Below the pieces are notes generated by a model. It did not search any database. It was given only the letters and a program-made list of their open reading frames with translations, and was not told where the DNA came from. Both the position numbers and the translations under genes were made by a program. DNA of 64,000 bases. Source: Pradoshia eiseniae (GTDB taxonomy: Bacteria; Bacillota; Bacilli; Bacillales; Pradoshiaceae). The stretch lies in contig NZ_PKOZ01000001.1 of the NCBI RefSeq assembly GCF_002946355.1, forward strand, positions 434,001-498,000. Direction: 5' to 3'. Below are positions 15,973 through 26,244 of this stretch, in pieces (positions within the stretch are counted from its first letter, which is position 1; every line of letters starts with the position of its first letter).

Positions 15973-18075
15973 TTATGGTTTTGCTGCATCAGTGATTCGT
16001 CCTTCCACGCTTGGTGAAACGGTTTGGTCCGGGAAGGATTGAATGTAATCAGAGAAAATCTCCCAATCGACGAATCCAGGTTCACTTACACGGCCATCTG
16101 CATAAATATCTGCGAAGACTGCGTAGCCATCGCCGCCTTTTGCTGTGAAGATATTTGTGGCTGCATAATAGGTTGCCGTGTCAGAAAGGGCTGTGTATTC
16201 GCCATTTTGCAGTACCTCGACTGATTGGACACGACTGCCTGATGCTTTAGAACTGTCATACGTAAAGCGCATGCCTGCTACTTGCAGGAAGCCGCCGCTT
16301 GCGCTAGGTGCGGCATTCACACTGTGTTCAAGCGCTGTTTTTAGCTCTGAACCGGTAATTTCCATAATCGCCAGTGCATTGCTGAATGGCAAAACGGTCA
16401 TCACGTCAGCTAAAGTGATTGGACCTGCCTGTAGAGTTGTACGGACACCGCCGCCGTTTTGAAGAGCAATCACGGTGTTCGGGTTAATCGTTTTTGCCTT
16501 GGCAAGCATACCGTCAGCGATTAAGTTGCCGAGGTTTGTCTCGCCTGTTCTTGCCGCAGGGTTGCCCCCGATTAGGTCAACCGTTGTCGACCCGACGACC
16601 TGCTTTTTCTTGGCATCAACGATAGGCTTGTACTTGCCAAGAATTTGAGCTGCTTCTGGGTCATCTGCGAAGATAAAGGACCCATCTTCGTTTTTTGCGT
16701 CAATTTCAATCAGTTCACCGTCATAGGCGATGACCTTTCCTTTTTTGTCAAAGCTGACATCAAGCTCGCCGAGGAACTTGGAATATTCATTCGCTTGGAC
16801 GATAACGGTTGGTTCTTTATACTTTTCGACTACGACAGGCTCAGCAAGCTGTGTATGAGAGTGGCCCCCGACAATGACGTCGATGCCATCAACTTGATTG
16901 GCAAGCTCAAGGTCATTGTCCCCGCCGCCATCATTATAGCCGATATGGGTGAGCGCGATGATCTTATCAACGCCCTGCTTCTTGAAGGCTTTTACAGAGG
17001 CTTTTGCTGAAGCGATATAATCTTCAAATTTCACATCACCTGGGCTAGAGATGCTCGCCGTCTCAGCTGTTGTTAAGCCAAAAATACCAACTTTTTCGCC
17101 GTTGATCGTTTTGATGATGCCGTCATAGATTTTTCCATCCTTAGCCTTTTTCGTATATGTGCTCGATTGGAGGTCCTTCATGAGTGCATCGGCACTGAAA
17201 TCAACGTTTGAGCTCACGAATGGGAACTCGGCTTTTTGCACAAACGGTGCTAAAGCCTCTGAACCAAGGTCAAATTCATGATTGCCGAATGTCATGGCAT
17301 CAAACCCGACAAGGTTCATTAATTCAAGGTCAGCAAGTCCTTTGAATTCGTTGAAATATAGAGTACCGGAGAATACGTCACCTGCATGGAGCAGGAGATT
17401 ATTCGTATTGCCTTTACGGTGCTCATAGATTGCGCTGATCTGGCGCGGTGTGTTTTCGATATTGGCGTGTGTGTCATTTACATGAAGGACACGCAGTTGA
17501 TAGTCAGGAGATTTAATAGCTGATTGAAGCATCGTGATGAATTCAGATAAGGTTACCCTTTGGCTGTAACCAAATTCTGTTTCAGAGATTCCATCTGCAA
17601 TGTCATATAGCACAATAGAACCAATCAATTCTTTATATTTTGCTGGTACATCGGTGAAATCAGTATCTGTGCTGCCCTTCAAGTTGAAAGCCTTGGCAAT
17701 CCAGACAGCAAGTTCTCCGCGTGTTAGCGCATTTTTGCTGCCGAATTTATTGCCATTCTTTTCGATGATGCCGGCATGAACTAAGCTGTTCACCGCTTTT
17801 TCGGATGCTTTTGGCACATCCTGAAATCCGGCGTTTGGCGCCTTCTTGTTATCGAGCTTTAAGGCAATGGCCATCAAGCTCGCAGCGTCTTCACGGCTGA
17901 TGGAACTCTGTTTTTTGGCGCTCTTTTGTGAAATGCCCAGTTCCTGAATGAAACGAGCATCACTTTGCCGGTCTGCTGTGCTTGCACCTGCAGCAGGCAC
18001 GATTAATGTTCCGCCAAGAGCTACAATCATCGTGACGATGGCTAACATACGATAGAATTTCAATCGAAATCTCAT
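15973..18075 (-). CDS. cell-wall-bound 5'-nucleotidase / UDP-sugar hydrolase with SLH domains
   Basis: 700 residues. A signal peptide (FRLKFYRMLAIVTMIVALGG, then PAAGAS) is followed by about three S-layer-homology repeats (about 45-190; AASLMAIALKL, RGELAVWIAKAFNL, VTLSEFITMLQ). A calcineurin-like metallophosphatase domain starts at about 195 (LRVLHVNDTHANIE, FGNHEFDLGSE, GGHSHTQL), then a 5'-nucleotidase C-terminal domain (about 495-660; NPAARTGETNLGNLIADGML, ALQNGGGVR). It should hydrolyse extracellular nucleotides for phosphate or nucleoside salvage while held to wall polymer by the SLH repeats. AAAGGGGAG precedes the ATG. Confidence 0.92.
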   Translation of the reverse strand: MRFRLKFYRMLAIVTMIVALGGTLIVPAAGASTADRQSDARFIQELGISQKSAKKQSSISREDAASLMAIALKLDNKKAPNAGFQDVPKASEKAVNSLVHAGIIEKNGNKFGSKNALTRGELAVWIAKAFNLKGSTDTDFTDVPAKYKELIGSIVLYDIADGISETEFGYSQRVTLSEFITMLQSAIKSPDYQLRVLHVNDTHANIENTPRQISAIYEHRKGNTNNLLLHAGDVFSGTLYFNEFKGLADLELMNLVGFDAMTFGNHEFDLGSEALAPFVQKAEFPFVSSNVDFSADALMKDLQSSTYTKKAKDGKIYDGIIKTINGEKVGIFGLTTAETASISSPGDVKFEDYIASAKASVKAFKKQGVDKIIALTHIGYNDGGGDNDLELANQVDGIDVIVGGHSHTQLAEPVVVEKYKEPTVIVQANEYSKFLGELDVSFDKKGKVIAYDGELIEIDAKNEDGSFIFADDPEAAQILGKYKPIVDAKKKQVVGSTTVDLIGGNPAARTGETNLGNLIADGMLAKAKTINPNTVIALQNGGGVRTTLQAGPITLADVMTVLPFSNALAIMEITGSELKTALEHSVNAAPSASGGFLQVAGMRFTYDSSKASGSRVQSVEVLQNGEYTALSDTATYYAATNIFTAKGGDGYAVFADIYADGRVSEPGFVDWEIFSDYIQSFPDQTVSPSVEGRITDAAKP

Positions 18076-18251
18076 ATACCGCTCCCCTTTGATTCAATAT
18101 GACCATATTCATGGCCTACATTCTGATTATAAATAGTTTTAGAGAGATTCGATATTACGTTTAGGTAAAATAAGGAAAAAGGCCTATTACATTTATTCTG
18201 TATTCGACATAGTATTGCTTAATTCTGCTGTATCTATGTTGTCTTACTAAT

Positions 18252-18896
18252 TCATTGTTTTTGAGCTAATAGTTCGAGTGTACTATGGTAATGAGGCTCA
18301 CCATGGCTCAGGTCCATTGCGTATGAATGACCAGTCTTAATGGTTCTATATGTGGGGAATAATCCTTCAAATTCATCTTTCGTAAAGTAATGAAGGAACA
18401 TATTATTCGTTGCATCAAAAAATGAGTTTCTGCCTAATCGCTTATACTTGTCGATTGCCTTTTTCCTGCTTGGTTCATTGATATCAAATGCATTCACATA
18501 GACCAAGCCATCCTTGACCAATCCCTTCTTGACCTTGTCGATGATTGGCGCAATCTCTTCCTCAGGAAAAAAGTTGAGAACATTGGAGAGGATGATGAAA
18601 GAATAATGATTAGGCTCAATATCAAATGTCGTAATATCAGCCACCTTGGCGACGACATCCAAATGATGTTTTTTTGAAAGGGCTGAGCAACGTTCAATCG
18701 CAGTTTCTGATAGATCAATACCTTCCACTGAAAACCCTTTTTGCGCAAAAAAGAAAGCATTTCTTCCTTCCCCGATTCCAATGTCCAGCACCTTGCCGCC
18801 AGCGGGAACGAGTTCCGCATACTGAGTTAGTGTGCTGTTGGGGTTTAGACCCCATAATAATTCGCTATTCTTGTATTCCTCTTCCCAATTCTTCAT
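18252..18896 (-). CDS. SAM-dependent methyltransferase (TehB-like)
   Basis: 214 residues. The class I methyltransferase core is complete: VLDIGIGEGRNAFFFAQKG (motif I), VEGIDLSE (acidic end of strand 2), VADITTFD and FIILSNVLNFF. The N-terminal W-x-x-x-Y...LLWG and the arrangement resemble the tellurite-resistance/ubiE-like group. The ribosome site AAAGGATG lies a few bases before the ATG. The substrate is unknown. Confidence 0.82.
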   Translation of the reverse strand: MKNWEEEYKNSELLWGLNPNSTLTQYAELVPAGGKVLDIGIGEGRNAFFFAQKGFSVEGIDLSETAIERCSALSKKHHLDVVAKVADITTFDIEPNHYSFIILSNVLNFFPEEEIAPIIDKVKKGLVKDGLVYVNAFDINEPSRKKAIDKYKRLGRNSFFDATNNMFLHYFTKDEFEGLFPTYRTIKTGHSYAMDLSHGEPHYHSTLELLAQKQ

Positions 18897-19074
18897 GATT
18901 CAGCATCCTTTCTTTAAACAATCTATTAGAGATTTATTTTACCATTTAATTCCGACTATTAGAGGCTAAGTGTCTTACATGTTTCCTTTATCACGTATAA
19001 GGGAATGGAATACTATTCGCGGATAATACCGCATTTTTTTCTAGAATTGATAAAAGTTGAGAGAGGTATTGCAC

Positions 19075-19926
19075 ATGGAAGGAATCTTATACGCACTATT
19101 GCCCGCGCTTGCGTGGGGAAGCCTGGTGCTTGTCAGTGAAAAACTGGGAGGTGATCCGAAATCCCAGACATTAGGGATTACGACGGGTTCGCTTCTATTC
19201 GGTCTCGTCATGTATTTCATCCAGCAGCCGGAGATGAGCATGACGGTATGGATTGTTGGGTTGATTTCCGGGGCGGGCTGGGCGATCGGACAGCTCAATC
19301 AATTTAATAGCGTTCAGAATATGGGTGTATCGAAGACAGTACCGATATCTACCGGTCTTCAATTACTCGGGACAACCTTCTTCGGGGTTGTCATTTTCAA
19401 GGAATGGTCCGGCACAATGACGATTATTCTTGGGCTGTTGGCGATTGCCGCCATCATCGCCGGTATTATCATGACCGGTGTGGGCCAAGGGAAGGATTCA
19501 GAGGAAGGCAGCAAGAAAAAAGGGGCCATGTTCCTTGGCATATCAACGGTTGGATTTGTCCTCTATGTCGTCATTGTCCGCTGGTATGACATTGATGGAT
19601 GGGCAGCTATCCTGCCGCAGGGGGTCGGGATGTTCATTGCCACACTTCTGCTCTCCATCAAGGATAATCCGTTCAATAAGTATATGGTCCGCAATGTGCT
19701 GGCCGGGATTATGTGGGCAATCGGGAATATTGGTCTTTTGCTTGCCAATCCGCTAGTCGGCGTCGCGATAGGTTTCTCTTTCTCACAAATGGGAATAGTC
19801 ATCTCCACATTGGGGGGCATCTTCCTTCTTGGCGAGAAGAAATCGAAAAAGCAGCTGACGTTTATCATCATCGGATGTGCGCTTGTCATCGCTGGCGGAG
19901 TCATGCTTGGATTCACGAAAGAATAA
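19075..19926 (+). CDS. glcU: glucose/ribose porter, GRP family (GlcU-like)
   Basis: 283 residues with ten hydrophobic helices. The start MEGILYALLPALAWGSLVLV and the GGDPKSQTLGITTGSLLFG block are typical of GlcU, the proton-coupled glucose uptake protein of bacilli. ATG 19075 follows GAGAGGT by about eight bases; an upstream in-frame TTG at 19057 has no site. It lies 17 bp before glucose dehydrogenase, the classical glcU-gdh pair, which in Bacillus subtilis is made in the forespore; I could not identify a sigma-G promoter confidently here. Confidence 0.9.
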   Translation: MEGILYALLPALAWGSLVLVSEKLGGDPKSQTLGITTGSLLFGLVMYFIQQPEMSMTVWIVGLISGAGWAIGQLNQFNSVQNMGVSKTVPISTGLQLLGTTFFGVVIFKEWSGTMTIILGLLAIAAIIAGIIMTGVGQGKDSEEGSKKKGAMFLGISTVGFVLYVVIVRWYDIDGWAAILPQGVGMFIATLLLSIKDNPFNKYMVRNVLAGIMWAIGNIGLLLANPLVGVAIGFSFSQMGIVISTLGGIFLLGEKKSKKQLTFIIIGCALVIAGGVMLGFTKE

Positions 19927-19940
19927 TGAAGGAGGAATAG

Positions 19941-20729
<789 letters not shown>

Positions 20730-20737
20730 TCGACTGG

Positions 20738-20765
20738 ACTGGAGACGAAGTCTTCAGTCTTTTTT
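20738..20765 (+). terminator. terminator of glcU-gdh
   Basis: ACTGGAGAC pairs with GTCTTCAGT around GAA with one G-U pair, and CTTTTTT follows. Confidence 0.85.
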
Positions 20766-20834
20766 GGGCAATACATCGCAATGAAAAATAAGCAGGAAAA
20801 TTCACCTGCTTATCTTAAAGTGATTGAACCTATT

Positions 20835-21008
20835 TTATTGTTTTCTCGGTCTTCTAACTAGTTCACCGCCGCAGTTACGGCATATTTGTTTCATAGCTTC
20901 TGTACAAGGCTTACAAAATGTACATTCATAGGTACAAATATATGCGATTGAATGATCATTTAACAATGAGGTGCAACTCTCACATTTTTTTCTCATTTCC
21001 AATGTCAT
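20835..21008 (-). CDS. DUF1272 small cysteine-rich protein
   Basis: 57 residues: MTLEMRKKCESCTSLLND at the start, then AYICTYECTFCKPCTEAMK, then ICRNCGGELVRRPRKQ. The four C-x2-C-like pairs and the ending N-C-G-G-E-L-V-R-R-P are diagnostic of DUF1272, a small zinc-ribbon-like family of unknown role. AGGAG lies 10 bases before ATG 21008. The gene sits 28 bp downstream of the isochorismatase-like gene, probably in one operon. Confidence 0.88.
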   Translation of the reverse strand: MTLEMRKKCESCTSLLNDHSIAYICTYECTFCKPCTEAMKQICRNCGGELVRRPRKQ

Positions 21009-21036
21009 ATATAGTTTTCTCCTCGTTTATTAATGA

Positions 21037-21597
21037 TCATTCTCTGTATGAGTCATGAAGCGGATGAAACAAGTCTTCCGTTGTATTCCTGACCAGTGAA
21101 AAGTGCTCCACATTGTAATGGCCATGAAGAGTTTCGTTATGGTGATTAATAATTTGTTCTGCCCTTAAAGAATCACTGTTTTCTGTAGAATGGGCATCAC
21201 CGGCTAATGTAACATCGAAACCATTGATGGTTGCAGTTCTGACAGCACTATCAATACAATGCTGTGTTTTACAACCCGCAATAACAATATGGCCTATTTC
21301 TTGAGACTTCAAATGATTTAGAAGCCCTGTTCCATGGAAGCAATTCGTTGCGGCTTTATCAAAAAATAAAGCATCAGCAGGGACCTTAATTTGATCATGA
21401 ACTTGAAAGCCTGCTCCTTTGCCATCAGCAACATCTGAATCTCTGACAAATACAACTGGGATATCAAACTCCCTTGCTTGTTTAATCAGTAGGTTAATAT
21501 TTCTGATAAGCTGCTCTTTATTGAAGACTTCACTTTCTTCTTGATTTCCATCGATTAATTCCTGTTGAGCATCAATGATTAATAATGTTTGATTCAA
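21037..21597 (-). CDS. isochorismatase-family cysteine hydrolase
   Basis: 186 residues. The catalytic triad is seen as Asp in LLIIDAQQE, Lys in FFDKAATNCF, and Cys in IAGCKTQHCIDSAVRTA, with the usual cis-peptide before it. The family includes nicotinamidases and isochorismate hydrolases; this short form is unassigned. TTG 21597 lies seven bases after AAAGGGGA and gives NQTLLIIDAQ, the standard N-terminus; the longer frame to 21633 would run through the ribosome site. Confidence 0.85.
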   Translation of the reverse strand: MNQTLLIIDAQQELIDGNQEESEVFNKEQLIRNINLLIKQAREFDIPVVFVRDSDVADGKGAGFQVHDQIKVPADALFFDKAATNCFHGTGLLNHLKSQEIGHIVIAGCKTQHCIDSAVRTATINGFDVTLAGDAHSTENSDSLRAEQIINHHNETLHGHYNVEHFSLVRNTTEDLFHPLHDSYRE

Positions 21598-21802
21598 ATT
21601 ATTATCCCCTTTCAATATATGGGGAAACAACATAGTTACTTAGTCGAAATCCCCGTTTCGATTTTTATGCAAACATTTCTGCTATTTGTCATAATATCTA
21701 CCCCCTATATAAAGATAGTTCGTTTTTTATCTGAATTATCAGACTGTTAAATTGTAACATAATGATTAAAAAGATGTGAGAAATTTTGGGGATGACATTG
21801 TC

Positions 21803-22582
21803 TTATCTTTTACCATAGCCTTGCCTTTGAAGCCAGCTTGCGCAGAGTCTATTCCATTTGGCCGCGTCTGGTTCCTCCTCTGCAAGACCGAGCCCATGAC
21901 GTCCATGCTCGAATATATGGAGCTCATACGGAACATGAGCCATACTCAATGCGGTTGCATACATCAGGCTGTTGATTACAGGAACAGATTGGTCATCTGC
22001 TGTATGCCAAAGGAAGGTCGGCGGTGTTTGTTTGCTGATATGGTTCTCCAGCGACAGAAGTTCGCGTTTCTCTTGATTCGGTTCATCCCCTAGCAAACAG
22101 AGAAGAGAACCGGCATGGGTATGCTCAAGCATTGTGATGACCGGATAACAGAGAATCGCGATATCCGGTCGGGATGACTCTTCATCAATTGCATCGATTT
22201 TCTGATAGGCTGGATAATCATGCAGGTTGGAGAGACTGGCTGCTAGATGACCGCCGGCTGAAAAGCCAAGGATGCCAATCTTTTCACGGTCAAGCCCCCA
22301 CTCATCTGCATGATGGCGAACATAACGGATCGCCCGCTGCGCATCGGATAGGGGCTCCGGATGCTTAGCCGGAGCTACTCGGTAATGGAGGACAAACGCT
22401 GTGATGCCAAGCGTATTCAGCCACCGTGCCACAGGCTCTCCCTCATGCCAGGCCCGCATTCGGTACCCGCCGCCAGGGCAAATAATGATGGCTGACCGGG
22501 TTGGGTTTTGGGGTGCGAAATATGGAACAAGTGTTGGCGTTTCACCACGCATATCGACTGTTTTTGGCCAGATTGGATACAT
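21803..22582 (-). CDS. alpha/beta hydrolase (acetyl-esterase-like)
   Basis: 259 residues. ICPGGGYRMRAWHEGEPVARWL forms the oxyanion-hole strand, GFSAGGHLAAS holds the nucleophile Ser, HTADDQSVPVINSL the Asp, and FEHGRHGLGLA the His. This is the BD-FAE/axe-type esterase pattern, often deacetylating xylan side chains or other sugar esters. There is no signal peptide, so it acts inside the cell. AAAGGAG precedes the ATG. Confidence 0.88.
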   Translation of the reverse strand: MYPIWPKTVDMRGETPTLVPYFAPQNPTRSAIIICPGGGYRMRAWHEGEPVARWLNTLGITAFVLHYRVAPAKHPEPLSDAQRAIRYVRHHADEWGLDREKIGILGFSAGGHLAASLSNLHDYPAYQKIDAIDEESSRPDIAILCYPVITMLEHTHAGSLLCLLGDEPNQEKRELLSLENHISKQTPPTFLWHTADDQSVPVINSLMYATALSMAHVPYELHIFEHGRHGLGLAEEEPDAAKWNRLCASWLQRQGYGKR

Positions 22583-22645
22583 AGCTGATTCTCCTTTTTG
22601 ATTATTGTTTTTATTTTATCATGATAGGAGGATTTGGGCGGGCGG

Positions 22646-22896
22646 CAGATCAGAGAAAACCCACCCTAATCCCATGCAAAGTGGGTAAAGGGTGGGCAAA
22701 GGGTGGGAATCGTCAGAGAAGGCCCACCCTAATCCCAGGCAAAGGGGGTAAAGGGTGGACCAAGGGTGGGAATCGTCAGAGAAAGCCCACCCTAACCGCA
22801 TGTAAAGGGGGAAAGGGTGGTCAAAGGGTGGACATCGCCAGAGAAAGCCCCACCCTAACACCGGGCAAAGCGGGTAAAGGATGAGTGAAAGAAGAG
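22646..22896. repeat. four tandem copies of a 63-bp G-rich repeat
   Basis: Copies begin at 22646, 22709, 22772 and 22834 (periods 63, 63, 62). Each reads roughly ATCGTCAGAGAAAGCCCACC, then CTAATCCCAGGCAAAGGG and GGTAAAGGGTGGGCAAAGGG and TGGGA. The first copy holds GGGTAAAGGGTGGGCAAAGG followed by GTGGG, which fits a G-quadruplex on the plus strand. Open frames on both strands cross the array only because the period is a multiple of three. It lies between divergent esterase and DHH genes. Confidence 0.85.
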
Positions 22897-22951
22897 CCCA
22901 CAAAAGAGTAATTTTATCCCCAAAACATATACTACCAATGAGGTGAACACA

Positions 22952-24127
22952 ATGTATAAACTACTGACGCATAATGATTTGGATGGTGTTGGCTGCGGCA
23001 TTTTGGCGAGGATTGCCTTCGGGGATAGGGTGAAAGTGCGCTACAATTCGATTGCCAGCCTGAATCGAGAGATTGAATCCTTCCTTGAAGAGGATTCGGA
23101 TACATATTTGTTTATTACCGATATGTCTCCGAATGAAGAGAACGAGAAGAAGCTGCAGGAGCGGTTTGCGAGTAAGGGAATGGTTCAGCTGATTGACCAT
23201 CATAAGACAGCTGAGCATCTGAATGAGTATGAATGGGGATTCGTCCTCTCAATTGATGAGGAGGGAAAGGGGACGAGTGCGACATCGCTTTTCTATGATT
23301 ATCTCATACGTCGTGAATTTTTACAGCCAGCAGAAGGGTTAACAGATTTCGTAGAGCTTATCCGGCAATATGATACATGGGAGTGGGAGAAGAATGAGAA
23401 CGAGCGGGCGCACCGTTTGAATTCGCTTCTTTATTTAACCTCGATTGATGAATTTGAGGAGAGAATGGTAGAGAGGCTGCAAGGTGGTGAACTCTTCAGT
23501 TTCGATGATTTTGAAGAAAAGGTATTAGGGATGGAATATGACAAAATGGAACGCTATCTTCGCCGGAAGAAACGTGAGGTTGTGCAAACGGAGGTAAGCG
23601 GTCAGGTTGCAGGGGTTGTTTACGCGGAATCCTATCTGTCAGAACTGGGGAGCGAGCTCGGTAAGGAATTTGCTCATCTTGATTATATTGCTATCATGAA
23701 TATGGGCGGAAGAAGGATTTCCTTCCGCACAATCCATGATGATATTGATGTGTCTGAGATTGCGGCCAAGCATGGGGGAGGCGGCCATGCAAAGGCTGCT
23801 GGTTGTTCGCTGACAGAGGAGGCCTATAAGGAGTATGTGGCCAAAACCTTTCCGCTTGCCCATTTGCGAGAGGATGCAAAACGGAATCATTATAATGTGA
23901 AGCAATCCTCTTTCGGCACCCTTTATCATGGCAGCAAAAATGATACCTACCTCCTTTATCCGAAGGGAAGCGAATGGAGAATTGACCATAATGATAAGGT
24001 GCTCGAGATTCGTTTCAAAAGCCTTGATGAGGGGGAGCGGTATTTGAAACGCACGCATGCTGCATGGCTTGTGAGGGATGATGAGTTTGTGGAATATTTG
24101 ATGAAGCGAGTGCCGCATCGTGGATGA
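22952..24127 (+). CDS. DHH-family phosphoesterase (NrnA/oligoribonuclease-like)
   Basis: 391 residues. The DHH domain has LTHNDLDGVGCG (metal-binding D-x-D), FITDMSPN and LIDHHKTA; the DHHA1 substrate domain has HGGGGHAKAAGCSL at about 278-292. The family degrades short RNAs or dinucleotides with Mn(II). A C-terminal extension of about 85 residues (from KRNHYNVKQSSFGTLYHG) is beyond the NrnA core. GAGGTG precedes ATG 22952. The promoter must lie within or just after the G-rich repeat. Confidence 0.88.
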   Translation: MYKLLTHNDLDGVGCGILARIAFGDRVKVRYNSIASLNREIESFLEEDSDTYLFITDMSPNEENEKKLQERFASKGMVQLIDHHKTAEHLNEYEWGFVLSIDEEGKGTSATSLFYDYLIRREFLQPAEGLTDFVELIRQYDTWEWEKNENERAHRLNSLLYLTSIDEFEERMVERLQGGELFSFDDFEEKVLGMEYDKMERYLRRKKREVVQTEVSGQVAGVVYAESYLSELGSELGKEFAHLDYIAIMNMGGRRISFRTIHDDIDVSEIAAKHGGGGHAKAAGCSLTEEAYKEYVAKTFPLAHLREDAKRNHYNVKQSSFGTLYHGSKNDTYLLYPKGSEWRIDHNDKVLEIRFKSLDEGERYLKRTHAAWLVRDDEFVEYLMKRVPHRG

Positions 24128-24247
24128 TTTCGTTTTAGGTGGCTGGTCTTAATAGAGATCAGCCGCTTTTTTATAGAAAAAGAAAATCTCCCATTTATTT
24201 CATGGTATAATTTGGACATTGATTAAAAAGCGGGGATATGATGGACA

Positions 24248-24772
24248 ATGGCGCACCTAAAATATGAAGAGTTTCTTAGAATCACGAAAAAACTAAATGA
24301 AATTGGCATTATTCCATTGTTAATGGGTTCCGTAGGTTTGGAAGTAGTCACAGATAGAAGCTGGGATGCAGAGGATATAGATATTCATGTGCCTGGCGAC
24401 AAAAGGGGATGGGAAGTCCCGCCTGAGGAGTCTATCTTCGAATGGGAGGAAATCATGGATGTCATGGAGTCATTGGGATATACGCTCATTGATTTGCATG
24501 AGCATGCATTCTCTAATAAGGGCTTGTGCGTAGAATTTGGCATTATTGATACGTTGCCAAGCTTCGCTGGAGTCGAATTAAAGGAGTTAGAGATCTATCA
24601 GGATAGAGGGGTTAATTTTTACCTATTAAATATTCCGCAATACATAAAAGTTTATGAGGCATCTTCTAAGGATAGCTATCGAGCAGATCAAAACAATCAT
24701 AAAGATAGCAGAAAAATTGATTTCCTGAAAAGCAGGATGAAAATGAAAGAAGCTCAGAGTGATTCGCTCTGA
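24248..24772 (+). CDS. conserved nucleotidyltransferase-like protein
   Basis: 174 residues. IIPLLMGSVGLEVVTDRSWD with AEDIDIHVPG resembles the G-S-x(n)-D-x-D core of MNT-type nucleotidyltransferases, with both Asp retained (DID). Homologues in bacilli are often labelled phosphoribosylanthranilate isomerase, which this sequence does not support. GGGATATG precedes the ATG. Function unknown. Confidence 0.65.
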   Translation: MAHLKYEEFLRITKKLNEIGIIPLLMGSVGLEVVTDRSWDAEDIDIHVPGDKRGWEVPPEESIFEWEEIMDVMESLGYTLIDLHEHAFSNKGLCVEFGIIDTLPSFAGVELKELEIYQDRGVNFYLLNIPQYIKVYEASSKDSYRADQNNHKDSRKIDFLKSRMKMKEAQSDSL

Positions 24773-24775
24773 GCT
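24751..24775. terminator. hairpin between convergent genes
   Basis: A perfect 9-bp stem AGCTCAGAG / CTCTGAGCT overlaps the end of the plus-strand gene. It has no clean T run on the plus strand and TCTTTCATTTT on the minus strand, so it is a probable shared terminator. Confidence 0.55.
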
Positions 24776-24791
24776 GATAAGGATAAATCTT

Positions 24792-25424
24792 TTAGTGTTG
24801 CGCCTTCTCTAGTGCTAGCTTAATCCCAAATCCAATCAGGATTGTGCCAGTAATTCCTTCAATCATCGCCTGTGCTTTCGGTTTCTTCATGAAGACGCTG
24901 ATTTGATTGATCAAATAAACATATAGAAGGAACCAAACGGCCGTCAACACGGTATAGGTGATTCCCATGAGCAGGAATGGAAGTAGGGTATTGCTGCCTG
25001 ATTCAACGAATTGCGGCAGGAAGGTCAGGAAGAAGACAGCCACTTTCGGATTGAGGATATTGGTTAAGAATCCTTGCTTGAAATAGGATGCTTTTTCGAA
25101 TTGTACCTTAGGCTGCGTTTCTGTGACCATTGCCTCTTCTCGCTTCCAAAGAGACCATAAAGTCTTGGCCCCTAGGTATATCAAATAAATGGCTCCGACG
25201 TATTTGAAGACAGAAAAAAGAAAAGCGGATTTCACGATAATGGCGGAAAGACCTAACACGGCGGCGGAAGTATGAATCATTAAGGCGCAGCAAGTGCCAA
25301 CGGCCGTTTTAAAGCCAGCGCTTCTTCCGTGGCTAAGCGTGTTTTTGGTCGCGACAGCCGTATCGGGCCCAGGCAAAATAATCAGGAAAATGCACATGAG
25401 GACAAAGAGATAGAAGTTCACCAT
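24792..25424 (-). CDS. LysE/RhtB-family amino-acid exporter
   Basis: 210 residues with six membrane helices. The LysE signature IILPGPDTAVATKNTLSHGRSAGFKTAVGT is at the N-terminus and GFLTNILNPKVAVFFLTFLPQFV in the middle. Members export amino acids or homoserine lactones down the proton gradient. GAAAGGCGG precedes the ATG. It is monocistronic. Confidence 0.9.
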   Translation of the reverse strand: MVNFYLFVLMCIFLIILPGPDTAVATKNTLSHGRSAGFKTAVGTCCALMIHTSAAVLGLSAIIVKSAFLFSVFKYVGAIYLIYLGAKTLWSLWKREEAMVTETQPKVQFEKASYFKQGFLTNILNPKVAVFFLTFLPQFVESGSNTLLPFLLMGITYTVLTAVWFLLYVYLINQISVFMKKPKAQAMIEGITGTILIGFGIKLALEKAQH

Positions 25425-25557
25425 GTATATGCCGCCTTTCTGGCTAAGAAAGCCTTAAATATGTAAGGATTAGAATGTATTATATCGCATTTTGTTTGAA
25501 TATTTAATCAATTTTAACAAAAATATATGGAAGTTCGTTAGAAAGGAGCTAAACCGC

Positions 25558-26190
25558 GTGAAGAATAAAGTAGTTCTATGGGACTTGATTTGTTATCTCA
25601 TATTCCCTCTTGTCATTTGGAACGTGCTGAATGATCGCATCGATGAATATTATGCGATGCTTATTTCAACGGTACCCGGCATTATTTACAGTATTTTGAG
25701 ATTCATAGAATATAAGAGGATTAATTTCTTTGGTCTTGTCATGATTGGCACGCTAATGATTGGAACACTCATTGATGTGCTTTCAGGCTCTGCCCTGCAA
25801 ATGATGTGGAACAATGTGTACTATTCCCTCGGGCTCGCTGTCTTTTTCCTTGTGACTAACTTTATTAACAAGCCCACATCCTTGCTCTTTGCACTCGATC
25901 TTACGGAGATGCAGGGCTATGACAGGCAGATGTTAAAGGAGAGCTACTATCAGCCGAAGATATTATACGTATTTAAGCTAATCACCTATGGTTTTGTGAT
26001 CCAATCCCTTTTGAAAGCTGGGATTGATGCATGGCTAATCCTCCAGCATGGAGTCGATGCCTACGGCAAGTCCATCATAACGAAGAGAGTGATTACCGGA
26101 AGTATTGGTCTTATTTGCATGTACGGATTCTTTCATATATCCAAAATGCTCAAGAACCAGCAGGAGTCAAATACAGTCACGCCCGATTAA
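25558..26190 (+). CDS. VC0807-family membrane protein
   Basis: 210 residues with about six hydrophobic segments. LICYLIFPLVIWNVLND near the start, then STVPGIIYSILRFIEYKRIN and VFFLVTNFINKPTSLLFALD match the VC0807 family of uncharacterised membrane proteins. GTG 25558 is seven bases after AAAGGAG; the longer frame to TTG 25492 would cross that site. Function unknown. Confidence 0.75.
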   Translation: MKNKVVLWDLICYLIFPLVIWNVLNDRIDEYYAMLISTVPGIIYSILRFIEYKRINFFGLVMIGTLMIGTLIDVLSGSALQMMWNNVYYSLGLAVFFLVTNFINKPTSLLFALDLTEMQGYDRQMLKESYYQPKILYVFKLITYGFVIQSLLKAGIDAWLILQHGVDAYGKSIITKRVITGSIGLICMYGFFHISKMLKNQQESNTVTPD

Positions 26191-26244
26191 GGGCACTTAT
26201 TACTAATTTAAAATGATATTTTCATATAAAGAAAGGGATACAAA

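Noticed and set aside
18940-19074. Sigma-G promoter for glcU-gdh
   Set aside because: GTATA and GATAATA elements occur but are 22 bases apart instead of 17-18, so I did not call a forespore promoter.
22619-22903. Open frames of about 90 residues on both strands across the 63-bp repeat
   Set aside because: They stay open only because the repeat length is a multiple of three; there is no ribosome site and the residues are a mere translation of the repeat.
24248-24772. Phosphoribosylanthranilate isomerase annotation
   Set aside because: No TIM-barrel or isomerase motif is present; the sequence looks like a nucleotidyltransferase fold.
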